The position numbers and the translations under genes were made by a program. Shown piece by piece: positions 17,559-25,751 of a stretch of 64,000 bases of DNA. The notes below the pieces were generated by a model. It searched no databases, had not been told where the DNA came from, and saw nothing but the letters and a program-made list of their open reading frames with translations. Position 1 is the stretch's first letter, and the number at the start of each line of letters is the position of its first letter. The DNA comes from Poseidonocella pacifica (lineage in GTDB: Bacteria > Pseudomonadota > Alphaproteobacteria > Rhodobacterales > Rhodobacteraceae): positions 186,001 to 250,000 of the forward strand of contig NZ_FOJU01000003.1 in NCBI RefSeq assembly GCF_900111875.1. Direction: 5' to 3'.

Positions 17559-18109
17559 CAGGCACGACCCTCATTCTTGGCGAGTTCCATCTCGACCTCT
17601 TCTTCGATTTCGGCGTGTTCCAGAGATATCCCCGCCTTTGTCTTGGCCCAGTAGTCCGGCAAGCTGAGCAGTTGGCCTAATATGAACAGGATGGCTCCGA
17701 TGGGGATCACGGATTGCGTAAACTGGATGGGTACCCATGTCAGCGAGGTCAGCATCATGCCGTCAAGGATTGCGAGCACCTCGAACCCTGCCTTCGCCAT
17801 GAGGACAAAGAACAAGATCACGATCCCTTCGCCCACAAGCACGGCGGGCATACGCACCGACGCAGGCAAGGCAAGAAGGACGGTGTCGAACCCGATATGG
17901 CTGCGCCGCAATGCCGCGAGGGCCGCGCCGTAGTAGGTGATCCAAGCCAGCATGATCGCGGCAACTTCATCGTACCAAGAGAAGCTGGCCCCCATGAGAC
18001 GCGCGATGACGGCCACTATGACCGTCAAGGTCAGCAGGACCATTAGGGAAACGGTGAACCACTCAAGGAGGCTCCCGAGAACCCGGGCCAGTCTGTTTAT
18101 CGTTGGCAT
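17558..18109 (-). CDS. dctQ: TRAP transporter small permease (DctQ)
   Basis: A 183-residue protein with four membrane segments and the DctQ pattern RLMGASFSWYDEVAAIMLAWITYYGAA followed by LRRSHIGFDTVL. It ends in a 35-residue acidic cytoplasmic tail. It touches dctM by one base and lies 71 bases downstream of dctP, with a hairpin in the gap. Confidence 0.92.
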   Translation of the reverse strand: MPTINRLARVLGSLLEWFTVSLMVLLTLTVIVAVIARLMGASFSWYDEVAAIMLAWITYYGAALAALRRSHIGFDTVLLALPASVRMPAVLVGEGIVILFFVLMAKAGFEVLAILDGMMLTSLTWVPIQFTQSVIPIGAILFILGQLLSLPDYWAKTKAGISLEHAEIEEEVEMELAKNEGRA

Positions 18110-18136
18110 TGAATGCCCCTGAGGATGGAGATGTAA

Positions 18137-18163
18137 AGAAAACCGGACCCCGAGGGGCCCGGT
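18137..18163 (-). terminator. Hairpin between dctP and dctQ, likely attenuator
   Basis: On the reverse strand ACCGGGCCCC and GGGGTCCGGT form a long stem with one internal mismatch, followed by TTTTCTTT. This is intrinsic-terminator-like and sits just after dctP. Partial termination here would give more binding protein than permease, as often seen for binding-protein transporters. Confidence 0.6.
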
Positions 18164-18180
18164 CTGATATGGCGCGCCGC

Positions 18181-19161
18181 TTAGCTGCCGCTGCCGAGTG
18201 CGAGGACGCGGTCGATCATCTCACCGCCGCCGTCGACCTCTGCCGCAAAGGCATCGTAGATCGGCTTGGATGCTTCGATGAAGGCGTCCTTGTCGGCCTC
18301 GTTGACCTCGACGCCGGCGTCCTGGATCACGCCAAGCAATTCGCTTTCGAGCGCCGCCGCATGCTCATAGGTGAAATCCTGCGTGCTCGCTGCGCATGTC
18401 TCGAGCTCCGCGCGGACATCTTCAGGCAATTGATCCCAATGCCGCTTCGAGGCGAGGATATAGGCTGGCGTGTAAACATGCCCCGTGATCGACAGGTAAT
18501 CCTGCACCTCCTGGAATTTGGCCGACGCGATTTGCGCGTAGGGGTTTTCCTGCCCGTCGATCACACCCGTCTGAAGCGCGGTAAAGACGTCGGAGAATGA
18601 CATCGGCGTCGGGTTCGCGCCGTATTCCTGGAACATCTTCACCCGCCACGCCCCGTTCGGTGTCCGTAGCTTGACGCCCTTCAGATCCTCGGGCACGGCG
18701 ATGGGCCGCACATTGTTGGTGATGTGGCGAAAGCCGTTCTCGGCCAGACCGACGATGTGATAGCCGTTTTCGTGAGCGGCACCCTGAAACTCGTCCATCA
18801 TCTCCGCCTGAACACGGCGCATGTGGTCGCGATCCTTGATGATATAGGGCATCTCAAAGATGCCAAAGGCATCATCCACCGACGACATGACCGAAGATGG
18901 CAGGGCGAACTGCGCCTGGCCCAGCTTGAGCTTTTGCAGCATTTCCTTGTCGGTGCCGAGTTGCGATGACCCGTAGGTCTGCATCTCCGCCTTGTCCCCG
19001 AGCGCAGCGTTCGAGCAGTCGCGGAAGTTGTCAGCGGTCGCCTCAAACAGCGATCCCGGCGCGCCGACATGCCCAAAGCGCAGTGTCATATCCTGGGCAT
19101 GGCCTTGCCCCGCCAGAATGGCCGCGGTTGCCGCTGTCGCCAATACGTGTGTCAGTTTCAT
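18181..19161 (-). CDS. dctP: TRAP transporter periplasmic substrate-binding protein (DctP)
   Basis: A 326-residue periplasmic protein with a clear Sec signal peptide (MKLTHVLATAATAAILAGQG, cleavage after GHA). DctP-family features include SQLGTDKEMLQKLKLGQAQF, LKGVKLRTPNGAWRVKMFQEYGANPTPMSF split over two strands, and VFTALQTGVIDGQENP. The Arg in KLRTP is the usual carboxylate anchor, so the ligand is probably an organic acid. The start ATG at 19161 follows GGGAGGAG; the open frame extends to 19221 without a ribosome site. The upstream neighbour is the aminotransferase gene, 102 bases away. Confidence 0.93.
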   Translation of the reverse strand: MKLTHVLATAATAAILAGQGHAQDMTLRFGHVGAPGSLFEATADNFRDCSNAALGDKAEMQTYGSSQLGTDKEMLQKLKLGQAQFALPSSVMSSVDDAFGIFEMPYIIKDRDHMRRVQAEMMDEFQGAAHENGYHIVGLAENGFRHITNNVRPIAVPEDLKGVKLRTPNGAWRVKMFQEYGANPTPMSFSDVFTALQTGVIDGQENPYAQIASAKFQEVQDYLSITGHVYTPAYILASKRHWDQLPEDVRAELETCAASTQDFTYEHAAALESELLGVIQDAGVEVNEADKDAFIEASKPIYDAFAAEVDGGGEMIDRVLALGSGS

Positions 19162-19263
19162 GTGGGTCTCCTCCCCTGGTTGGTTGTACCCGGTCGCGCC
19201 ATCCCCCTCCCAAGGTCGCACGCCGGGCTTCTTGTTATTTAGTCCGAGCTTGTTCCCTCAGTT

Positions 19264-20451
19264 TCATTGTGCGGCGGCACGGGCCGCATCGGCCTCTGGT
19301 CCGAGCAGATCCATCGCCGCCAGCACACCGCCAGCCTGATACGGAATGCCCGCATCACGCAAACCCATTTCGACGCCCGCAAGCGTGCCGCACAACATGA
19401 GGTCGTTGAAATCGCCCAGATGCCCAATGCGGAAGACCTTGTCGGCCACCTTCGACAAACCATTGCCCAGCGAAATGTCATAGTTGGCCAGCGCAGTCGA
19501 ACGGAACGCATCCGCAGAATGCCCCTCAGGCACCATCACGGCGGTCAGGACACCCGAATAGCAAGCCGGATTGGCGCAAAGCACCTCAAGTCCCCAATGC
19601 TGGACAGCGGCACGGGTCGCTGCGGCGTGACGCTGATGCCGGGCAAAGACATTGTCGAGCCCCTCCTCGTGCAGCAATGCAACCGCCTCGTTCAATCCAT
19701 AGAGAAGGTTGGTCGCGGGAGTATATGGAAAATATCCCGTCGCGTTGGGCCCGGCCATTTCTTCCCATGCCCAATATGATTTCGGCATCGTCGAATTTTT
19801 GGCAACAGCGGTCGCCTTGTCGCTCACCGCGTTGAAGGACAGTCCGGGCGGCAGCATCAAACCCTTTTGCGATCCGGACACCGCAACATCGACGCCCCAT
19901 TCGTCAAACCGGAAGTCGATCGAAGCAAGGCCGGAAATCGTATCCACCATCAGAAGCGCCGGGTGGCCCGCCGCGTCGATTGCCTTGCGAACCGCAGCGA
20001 CATCCGTAACGGAGCCGGTCGATGTTTCGTTGTGAACGACGCAAACCGCCTTGATCTCATGCCCGGCGTCTTCCCGCAGCCGCGCTTCGATCGCCGCCGG
20101 ATCTGCGCCCCCACGCCAATCTCCCTCGATAAAGATGGGGTTGATCCCCAATCGTTCCGCCAAGCCTTTCCAAAGGGTGGCAAAATGCCCGGTTTCGTAC
20201 ATCAGGACCGTATCACCCGGCGACATCGTGTTGGCCAAAGCCGCTTCCCAGGCGCCCGTGCCCGAGGATGGATAAATTACCACCCGCTGCTCGGTCTTGA
20301 AAATGGACTTCATCCCATCAAGCGCCCGCTGCCCCACTTCCGCGAAGGCTGGACCGCGGTGATCCATGACAGGCATGTCCATGGCCCGAAGCACCCGATC
20401 AGGTACATTGGACGGACCTGGGATCTGTAGAAAATGACGTCCGGCTGGCAT
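19264..20451 (-). CDS. Class V aminotransferase, serine/alanine-glyoxylate type
   Basis: A 395-residue PLP enzyme of the serine(or alanine, aspartate)-glyoxylate aminotransferase group. It shows IPGPSNVPDRVLRAM at the N-terminus, SSGTGAWEAAL for phosphate binding, VDTISGLASIDFRFDEWGVD with the PLP-contacting Asp, and SGSQKGLMLPPGL with the internal aldimine Lys196. The C-terminus has KVFRIGHLGDFN. Such enzymes transfer amino groups to glyoxylate to form glycine. It leads the TRAP operon and is divergent from an FAD/Fe-S dehydrogenase gene, so it may remove glyoxylate or another 2-oxoacid made by that enzyme. The exact donor and acceptor are not decidable here. Confidence 0.88.
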   Translation of the reverse strand: MPAGRHFLQIPGPSNVPDRVLRAMDMPVMDHRGPAFAEVGQRALDGMKSIFKTEQRVVIYPSSGTGAWEAALANTMSPGDTVLMYETGHFATLWKGLAERLGINPIFIEGDWRGGADPAAIEARLREDAGHEIKAVCVVHNETSTGSVTDVAAVRKAIDAAGHPALLMVDTISGLASIDFRFDEWGVDVAVSGSQKGLMLPPGLSFNAVSDKATAVAKNSTMPKSYWAWEEMAGPNATGYFPYTPATNLLYGLNEAVALLHEEGLDNVFARHQRHAAATRAAVQHWGLEVLCANPACYSGVLTAVMVPEGHSADAFRSTALANYDISLGNGLSKVADKVFRIGHLGDFNDLMLCGTLAGVEMGLRDAGIPYQAGGVLAAMDLLGPEADAARAAAQ

Positions 20452-20514
20452 CTCGGTCTCTCCTCCCGTGTCTCGCGGCGCTTGTCCGGGGAATCCCCTG
20501 CCGCCACGAATTTT

Positions 20515-20550
20515 CTTGAATTGAATTATGAATTCATTATCCAGTCAAGA
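20515..20550. promoter_or_regulatory. AT-rich divergent operator/promoter with palindrome
   Basis: In the 129-base gap between the aminotransferase and FAD-dehydrogenase genes, a strikingly AT-rich block holds the perfect palindrome ATGAATTCAT (20528-20537), with CTTGA and TCAAG arms further out. On the reverse strand TTGACT is followed after 17 bases by TTCAAT, a plausible promoter for the aminotransferase operon overlapping the palindrome. The adjacent GntR gene is the natural candidate to bind here. Confidence 0.5.
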
Positions 20551-20580
20551 CAATTTCCGCAACGGCAGGGAGGGCCGGGA

Positions 20581-23490
20581 ATGCTGGACGTGATGGGGCG
20601 CGGGCGGTTCGCAAGCGAAATAGAGGGGGAAATCCATTGGGATTCCTTCACCCGCGGTCGCTACTCCACCGATGCATCGATCTATCAGATCATGCCCGCC
20701 GGCGTTGTTATTCCCCGGCGTGCGGAGGACATCTCGGCGGCTCTTACCCTCGCCCGTACCGAAGGGCTGCCCGTTACCATGCGAGGTGGGGGCACATCGC
20801 AATGCGGTCAGACTGTCAATTCAGGCCTGATAGTCGACTGCTCGCGGCACCTGACAGGGATTCTGGAACTGGATATCGAAGGTCAGCGCGCTGTGGTCGA
20901 ACCGGGCATCGTGCTTGATGATCTCAACCGCCACCTGAAACCTCATGGGCTGTGGTTCCCGGTGGATGTCTCGACCGCCTCCCGTGCGACAATCGGGGGT
21001 ATGACCGGCAACAACTCCTGCGGATCGCGCTCGTTGCGGTATGGCACCACACGGGACAACGTGATTTCGATTGCCGGCTATCTGGCGGACGGTAGCTCCT
21101 TTCGTGTTTCCGAAGGCGTTCATGAACTGGCGGGGCGTGACCTGCATGAGCGTATGACCGCCCTCGGCGCGCGCGAAGCGGACGAAATCGCGGCCCGCTT
21201 TCCCGACGTTCAGCGCAGGGTTGGCGGGTACAATATCGACGCTCTGGTTCCCGGCTCGCCGCTAAACCTTGCTCATCTTCTCATCGGGTCCGAAGGGACC
21301 TTGGCAGTGTCGACCGCAATCGAGATCCGCCTCTCCCCCCTGCCACCTTCGGAAAAGATCCTTGGGGCCTGTCACTTCCCCACATTCCGCGCGGCGATGG
21401 ATGCGGCTCAGCACCTCGTCGCGCTCGGGCCCACTTCGGTGGAACTGGTCGACAGCACGATGATCGACCTCGCTCGGTCCATTCCGATGTTCCGCAAGAC
21501 GCTGGAAAGCTTTGTGAAAGGCACACCCGCCGCGCTGCTGCTCGTGGAATTCGCCGACAGCCCAGAGGAGAACGACCGCAAGGTTTCCGCCCTCCACGAT
21601 ACGATGGCATCACTCGGCTTCGGGTTCGGCAATGGGGGCGCCAAAGAAGGTGGAGCAGTCGAAATCCGTGACGGTCGCCTCGCCGCCGAAATCGGCGAAG
21701 TGCGGAAATCCGGCCTGAACATCATGATGTCGATGAAAAGCGCGGGCAAACCTGTGTCCTTTGTCGAGGATTGCGCCGTCCCTCTCGCCCATCTGGGCGA
21801 CTACACGGACCGGCTCACGGCGGTCTTCCGCAAGCATGGCACGGAAGGGACCTGGTATGCGCACGCATCGGAAGGCTGCCTGCACGTTCGCCCTGTGTTG
21901 AACCTCAAGCTCGAAGCGGACGTCAAAACCATGCGGGCCATCGCCGAAGAGGCGTTCGACATGGTCAAGGAGTACAAGGGCTCGCACTCCGGCGAACATG
22001 GCGACGGCATCGTACGGTCGGAATTCCACGAGAAGATGTTCGGCACACGGATGGTCCGTGCCTTTGAAGAGGTGAAATCGGCATTCGATCCAGACGGCCA
22101 CCTGAACCCCGGCAAGATCGTCCATCCGCCAAAGATGGATGACCGCAGCCTGATGCGCTTCCCCCCGGACTACACCTTCGACGACCGCGAAACCGGGCAT
22201 GACTGGTCCGATTGGCAAGGGGCCAGCGGCGGCCTTCAGGGTGCCGTGGAAATGTGCAACAACAACGGCGCCTGCCGCAAGCTCAAGGGCGGCGTGATGT
22301 GCCCGAGCTATCGCGTGACGCGAAATGAACGCGACGTGACGCGCGGGCGGGCCAACACGCTTCGGCTGGCCCTGTCCGGGCGGCTTGGCAAGGATGCCCT
22401 TTTCAGCGACGAGATGGCAGAGACGATGAAGCTTTGCGTTGGCTGCAAGGCGTGTCAGCGCGAATGCCCTACGGGCGTCGATATGGCCAAGATGAAAACC
22501 GAAGTGCTGTATCAGCGCGGCCAGAAACTCGGCTGGTCAGTGAAGGACCGCCTGATCGCCGAGATGCCCCGTTATGCCGCCTTCGCCGTCGCGGGTCGGG
22601 GGTTGTTCAAGATGCGCAATCATTCGCGGATCGTGGCGGCCCTCGTCGAGCGAATGCTCGGCTTTGCGCGGGATCGCTCGCTGCCGGAGTTTCGTGGCAA
22701 CTTCTTCCGAGACGCAGAAATCGCACCAATTGGCGGTGACGCGGGTGAGGTCGTTCTCTTTGCCGATACGTTCAACCGCTGGATGGAGCCGGATATTCCC
22801 AGAGCCGCAGTGAGAGTACTGCAACGGGCAGGGTATCGGGTCATCGGACCCGCGGCGACAGAACGGGCGGCCCGCCCTCTGTGCTGCGGGCGGACCTATC
22901 TCGCGGCTGGCATGATCGACAAGGCGCGTGCAGAAGCTCGCAGGACGCTTGAAACCCTACTCCCACATATTCGCGCGGGCCGCCCCGTCATCGGGCTCGA
23001 ACCCTCCTGCCTGCTCACGCTCCGCGATGAATTCCGCACGCTGCTGCCCGGCCCCGAAGCGGACGAGCTTGCCGAAAACGCCTTTCTCTTTGAAGAATTC
23101 GTCGCACGCGAACAGGCCGCCGGGCGGTTCAAGCTCGAATTACGCGAAACGGTGGAACGCGCCAAGGTCCACGGCCATTGTCACCAGAAGGCCGCCGGCG
23201 TCATGGGCGACATGGATGCCGCTCTGGGTGCCCTGCCGGGGCTGGACGCGACCACTATCGAAACAAGCTGTTGCGGGGGTGCGGGTGCATTCGGCTATGA
23301 TGCGGAAACCTCGGAGGTCTCAAAAGCCATGGGCGAACTCTCTCTCTTTCCTGCGGTACGCTCGGCCGATCCCGGTACGTTGCTGATTGCCAACGGCACC
23401 TCCTGCCGTCATCAGATCGCCGATGGCACGGGCCGGCGCGCCTTGCACATTGCAGAGCTCTATGACCGGGCAAGTGAGGTGGCATCATGA
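20581..23490 (+). CDS. FAD-linked 2-hydroxyacid dehydrogenase with Fe-S and CCG domains (YdiJ/GlcD-GlcF fusion type)
   Basis: A 969-residue fusion. Residues about 30-250 form a PCMH-type FAD domain (TMRGGGTSQCGQTVN, IGGMTGNNSCGSRS). Residues to about 520 form the FAD-oxidase C-terminal domain with the HGDGIVRSEF segment. Ferredoxin-like cysteines follow (CNNNGACRK near 558, CVGCKACQRECP near 618). The C-terminus has cysteine-rich CCG domains (LCCGRTYLAAG, CCGGAGAFGYD). This matches E. coli YdiJ and GlcDF-like enzymes oxidising D-lactate, glycolate or D-2-hydroxyglutarate at the membrane quinone pool. Start ATG at 20581 has GGGAGGG nine bases upstream. It overlaps gntR by ATGA. The substrate is inferred only as a 2-hydroxyacid. 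Confidence 0.87.
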   Translation: MLDVMGRGRFASEIEGEIHWDSFTRGRYSTDASIYQIMPAGVVIPRRAEDISAALTLARTEGLPVTMRGGGTSQCGQTVNSGLIVDCSRHLTGILELDIEGQRAVVEPGIVLDDLNRHLKPHGLWFPVDVSTASRATIGGMTGNNSCGSRSLRYGTTRDNVISIAGYLADGSSFRVSEGVHELAGRDLHERMTALGAREADEIAARFPDVQRRVGGYNIDALVPGSPLNLAHLLIGSEGTLAVSTAIEIRLSPLPPSEKILGACHFPTFRAAMDAAQHLVALGPTSVELVDSTMIDLARSIPMFRKTLESFVKGTPAALLLVEFADSPEENDRKVSALHDTMASLGFGFGNGGAKEGGAVEIRDGRLAAEIGEVRKSGLNIMMSMKSAGKPVSFVEDCAVPLAHLGDYTDRLTAVFRKHGTEGTWYAHASEGCLHVRPVLNLKLEADVKTMRAIAEEAFDMVKEYKGSHSGEHGDGIVRSEFHEKMFGTRMVRAFEEVKSAFDPDGHLNPGKIVHPPKMDDRSLMRFPPDYTFDDRETGHDWSDWQGASGGLQGAVEMCNNNGACRKLKGGVMCPSYRVTRNERDVTRGRANTLRLALSGRLGKDALFSDEMAETMKLCVGCKACQRECPTGVDMAKMKTEVLYQRGQKLGWSVKDRLIAEMPRYAAFAVAGRGLFKMRNHSRIVAALVERMLGFARDRSLPEFRGNFFRDAEIAPIGGDAGEVVLFADTFNRWMEPDIPRAAVRVLQRAGYRVIGPAATERAARPLCCGRTYLAAGMIDKARAEARRTLETLLPHIRAGRPVIGLEPSCLLTLRDEFRTLLPGPEADELAENAFLFEEFVAREQAAGRFKLELRETVERAKVHGHCHQKAAGVMGDMDAALGALPGLDATTIETSCCGGAGAFGYDAETSEVSKAMGELSLFPAVRSADPGTLLIANGTSCRHQIADGTGRRALHIAELYDRASEVAS

Positions 23491-24158
23491 GCCTTCAGCC
23501 GACGCAGCACCCCATCTCGGCCCCACTGGAGCGCAAGGCTCTTGCGGTCGAATTGACCGATATGCTCCGCGAAATCATCCTCGAAGGGGAACTGAGCCCC
23601 GGCGAGAAGGTTCCGGAAAAGGCTCTGACGGAGCGTTTTGGCGTTTCTCGAACCCCGTTGCGAGAAGCAATGAAGGTTTTGGCGGCCGAAGGTCTCATTG
23701 ATCTTGTTCCGAACAGAGGGGCCTTCATCGCAAGTCAGACCGAAGAGGAACTGAGCGATCTTTTCCCGGTGCTCGCCTCACTGGAGGGCCTCGCGGGAGA
23801 ACTTGCAGCTGCCGCCGCGAGCGAGGCACAGATCGCAGAGATACGCAGGCTGACGCAGGCCCTGCGCACCTCGCACGAGGAAGCCGACAGGCCGACCTAT
23901 TTCGCGATCAATCAGGCGATCCATGCCGCGATACTTGAGGCGAGCGGCAACGAATGTCTTCGGCGCACCCATGCGTTGGTCGCCTACCGAATTCAGCGTG
24001 CACGTTATCAGGCGAACTTGACACAGCGCCGCTGGACCGAAGCTGTGTCGGAGCATGAGCGCATTGCGGAGGCGTTGGTCGCCCGCGATGCCGGGGGGCT
24101 GGGGCAGTTGATGAAGGCGCACATGCTCAACAAGCTGCATTCCATCATCGCCGGCTAG
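23487..24158 (+). CDS. GntR-family regulator, FadR/FCD subfamily
   Basis: A 223-residue regulator with an N-terminal winged helix (KALTERFGVSRTPLREAMKVL, about residues 45-65, and LIDLVPNRGAFI) and an all-helical FCD ligand domain from about residue 85. FCD domains often bind organic acids through metal-chelating histidines; several are seen here (AINQAIHAAI, SEHERIAEAL, KAHMLNKLH). It overlaps the FAD-dehydrogenase gene by four bases, so it is co-expressed with it and likely controls the divergent promoter at 20.5 kb. Confidence 0.92.
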   Translation: MSLQPTQHPISAPLERKALAVELTDMLREIILEGELSPGEKVPEKALTERFGVSRTPLREAMKVLAAEGLIDLVPNRGAFIASQTEEELSDLFPVLASLEGLAGELAAAAASEAQIAEIRRLTQALRTSHEEADRPTYFAINQAIHAAILEASGNECLRRTHALVAYRIQRARYQANLTQRRWTEAVSEHERIAEALVARDAGGLGQLMKAHMLNKLHSIIAG

Positions 24159-24160
24159 GT

Positions 24161-24187
24161 ATGGAACCCGCGCTTGGCGGGTTCCAT
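24161..24187. terminator. Bidirectional hairpin between convergent gntR and gabT
   Basis: ATGGAACCCGC and GCGGGTTCCAT form a perfect 11-base-pair stem with a GCTTG loop, three bases after the gntR stop and eight before the gabT stop. It lacks a long T tract on either side but its position fits a shared terminator. Confidence 0.7.
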
Positions 24188-24194
24188 CAGTAGA

Positions 24195-25586
24195 TCAGAC
24201 GGCGCTTTCACGCACCGCATCGTCAAGCGCGGCCTCAAAAATGGCCAAGCCTTCATCAATGATCGCATCGGACGCAGTGAGCGGAACCATGATCCGAAGT
24301 GCGTTTCCGTGCATGCCACAAGACAGCAGGATCAGACCACGCCTGAGAGCGTGCGCGATGATCGATTTCGTGAGGGCCGCATCCGGCGTTGCGGTCTCAA
24401 AGTCGGTCACGAACTCCACCGCCAGCATCGCGCCCAACCCGCGAATATCCCACATGCGGTAGGGAGCGGTACGCGCACCGATTTCCGCAAAACGTTCCCG
24501 GAACCGAGAGCCCATGGCCGCCGACCGCGCCAGAAGGCCCTCGGCTTCGATTGCCTCGATCGCTGCGAGCGCTGCTGCGCACGCCACCGGGTTACCCCCA
24601 TAGGTGCCGCCGAGACCGCCGGGCGCGAGCGCATCCATGACCTCGGCGCGTCCGATCACGCCGGCGACGGGATAGCCACCCGCCATGGATTTGGCCACGG
24701 TGATAAGGTCGGGCGCGACACCGGAATGCTCGATGGCAAACCACTTGCCCGTCCGGCCGAACCCGGCCTGAATCTCGTCTGCGATAAGCAGGATGCCATG
24801 CTTGTCACAGATTGAGCGCAGGGCGCGCCACATTTCCGCAGGTACGGGCAGATACCCGCCCTCCCCCAGAACCGGCTCCAGAATGATGGCGGCGATGCGC
24901 GACGGATCCGCATCGGTGAGCATCAGAGTTTCGAGGCCCTTCAGCGCATCCTCAACAGTCACGCCTGTGCGCGTGTCCGGGAATGGCGCACGGAAGATAT
25001 CCGACGGGAACGGGCCGACGTCCTTCTTGTACGGCGATACCTTTCCGGTGAGGCCAAGCGTGAGAAGGGTACGCCCGTGATACCCGCCGGTGAAGGCGAT
25101 GACACCGGGGCGGCCCGTCGCTGCACGCGCGATCTTCACAGCGTTCTCCACCGCCTCGGCACCAGTCGTTACAAGAAGCGTCTTTTTGGCGAAATCACCC
25201 GGCGCGAGCGCATTCAGCTTCTCGGCTAGCGCCACATAGGGCTCATAAGGAACGACCTGAAAGCTGGTATGCGTATAGAGGTCTTCCTGCGCCTTGGCGG
25301 CGGCTACGACGGAAGGATGCCGATGCCCGGTGTTCAGGACCGCAATGCCACCCGCGAAATCAATGTACCGGTTCCCCTCGACATCCCAAAGCTCCGAATT
25401 CTCGGCGCGTGCGGCAAAAACCGGGGCGGCGGAGGCAACCCCGCGCGGCACGGCAGCCTCGCGTCGGGCCAGAAGGTCGGCATTGGTCTGCCCGGCAATT
25501 GCCGGTGCAGGCTGTGCCGCGGCTTTCCCCTTGCGGGGGGTCGAACGGCGACGGGGAGTCTTGGTTTTGGCTTCGAGGGTCGACAT
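24195..25586 (-). CDS. gabT: 4-aminobutyrate-type aminotransferase
   Basis: A 463-residue class III PLP aminotransferase transferring amino groups from omega-amino acids such as GABA to 2-oxoglutarate, giving succinate semialdehyde. Motifs: GIAVLNTGHRHPSV, TTGAEAVENAVKIAR, FTGGYHGRTLLTL, ILEPVLGEGGYLPVP, LIADEIQAGFGRTG and AKSMAGGYP with the PLP lysine. The first 35 residues are an unusual basic/Pro/Ala-rich tail (TPRRRSTPRKGKAAAQ) before the normal family start. The ATG at 25586 begins STLEAK. A strong promoter with an overlapping palindrome lies upstream, shared with the divergent PuuR-like regulator. Activity on putrescine-derived or other amines is possible. Confidence 0.88.
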   Translation of the reverse strand: MSTLEAKTKTPRRRSTPRKGKAAAQPAPAIAGQTNADLLARREAAVPRGVASAAPVFAARAENSELWDVEGNRYIDFAGGIAVLNTGHRHPSVVAAAKAQEDLYTHTSFQVVPYEPYVALAEKLNALAPGDFAKKTLLVTTGAEAVENAVKIARAATGRPGVIAFTGGYHGRTLLTLGLTGKVSPYKKDVGPFPSDIFRAPFPDTRTGVTVEDALKGLETLMLTDADPSRIAAIILEPVLGEGGYLPVPAEMWRALRSICDKHGILLIADEIQAGFGRTGKWFAIEHSGVAPDLITVAKSMAGGYPVAGVIGRAEVMDALAPGGLGGTYGGNPVACAAALAAIEAIEAEGLLARSAAMGSRFRERFAEIGARTAPYRMWDIRGLGAMLAVEFVTDFETATPDAALTKSIIAHALRRGLILLSCGMHGNALRIMVPLTASDAIIDEGLAIFEAALDDAVRESAV

Positions 25587-25616
25587 AGCACGCTCCGCAA
25601 AATACACGATTAGTAT

Positions 25617-25645
25617 TATTATTGACCGATGATTATAATTGTCAA
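25617..25645 (-). promoter_or_regulatory. gabT promoter with overlapping operator palindrome
   Basis: On the reverse strand a consensus -35 TTGACA (25640-25645) and a 17-base spacer precede ATAATA (25617-25622). The same bases contain an inverted repeat: TTGAC (25622-25626) and GTCAA (25641-25645) around the palindrome ATTATAAT (25632-25639). A repressor bound there would block RNA polymerase. The divergent PuuR-like protein is the obvious candidate. Confidence 0.65.
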
Positions 25646-25687
25646 CGGCACCCAGAGGCGCCTACCATACAAAATATCGTTGAAGTA

Positions 25688-25717
25688 TTGACCATCTTGC
25701 GAAACCTGCGCTTAATT
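25688..25717 (+). promoter_or_regulatory. Candidate promoter of the PuuR-like gene
   Basis: TTGACC (25688-25693), an 18-base spacer and TTAATT (25712-25717) lie about 35 bases upstream of the GTG start at 25752. The -10 match is modest. Confidence 0.4.
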
Positions 25718-25751
25718 TTCCTATCAGGCGCTAAACTTAAAGGGGCAGCAG

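Noticed and set aside
19264-20451. BhcA of the beta-hydroxyaspartate cycle
   Set aside because: The aminotransferase resembles that group, but no BhcB, BhcC or BhcD genes are nearby, so the cycle cannot be claimed.
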